Shown here: one piece after another, positions 5,154 through 5,170 of the stretch
How positions within the stretch are numbered: position 1 is the stretch's first letter
Layout of the letters: each line of letters starts with the position of its first letter
NCBI GenBank assembly: GCA_005789685.1
Contig: SXXD01000209.1
Location: 1 to 5,170, forward strand
From: Burkholderiales bacterium
Lineage (GTDB): Bacteria; Pseudomonadota; Gammaproteobacteria; Burkholderiales; Burkholderiaceae_C
DNA length: 5,170 nucleotides
Direction: 5' to 3'
The notes under the pieces: generated by a model
The model's database searches: none
Seen by the model: the letters and a program-made list of their open reading frames with translations, nothing else
Told to the model about the DNA's origin: nothing
Translations under genes and position numbers: made by a program

Positions 5154-5170
5154 GTTCTGTAACCGATTTC

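Overview
The window looks like a chromosomal segment of a betaproteobacterium, most likely Burkholderiales and probably Comamonadaceae-like. This rests on protein style and moderately GC-rich codon use judged by eye; no search was run. All genes share one compositional style. I see no tRNA, rRNA, insertion sequence, CRISPR array, phage gene or other sign of recent transfer.

Layout. Positions 1-1025 (+) hold a two-gene amino-acid exporter unit: an AzlC-family permease cut by the left edge, overlapping by 4 bases its small partner AzlD. After a 129-base gap with a stem-loop and a candidate -10 box comes pgk (1155-2345, +), a complete phosphoglycerate kinase of lower glycolysis, gluconeogenesis and carbon fixation. 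It ends at a compact hairpin with A and T tracts on either side, which can serve as a shared terminator for pgk and the convergent gene. A 16-base perfect palindrome fills most of the rest of that 64-base gap. Positions 2410-3519 (-) encode a membrane fatty acid desaturase with three histidine boxes. A 204-base divergent region (3520-3723) follows, with several small dyads and repeats that may be regulatory sites. It leads to a MmgE/PrpD-family protein (3724-5100, +). The last 70 bases hold a weak hairpin and a clear 21-base operator-like dyad, probably serving a gene beyond the right edge.

How the genes relate. Only azlC-azlD form an obvious functional pair. Pgk, the desaturase and the MmgE/PrpD protein look like independent units: export, central carbon metabolism, membrane-lipid adaptation and small carboxylic-acid metabolism.

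I found no convincing undescribed multi-gene system. The points most worth a second look are the intergenic dyads (5133-5153, 3611-3624, 2383-2398), an unusual Gly-to-Val position in the nucleotide-binding loop of Pgk, and the unknown substrate of the MmgE/PrpD protein. No stretch over 300 bases lacks a gene.
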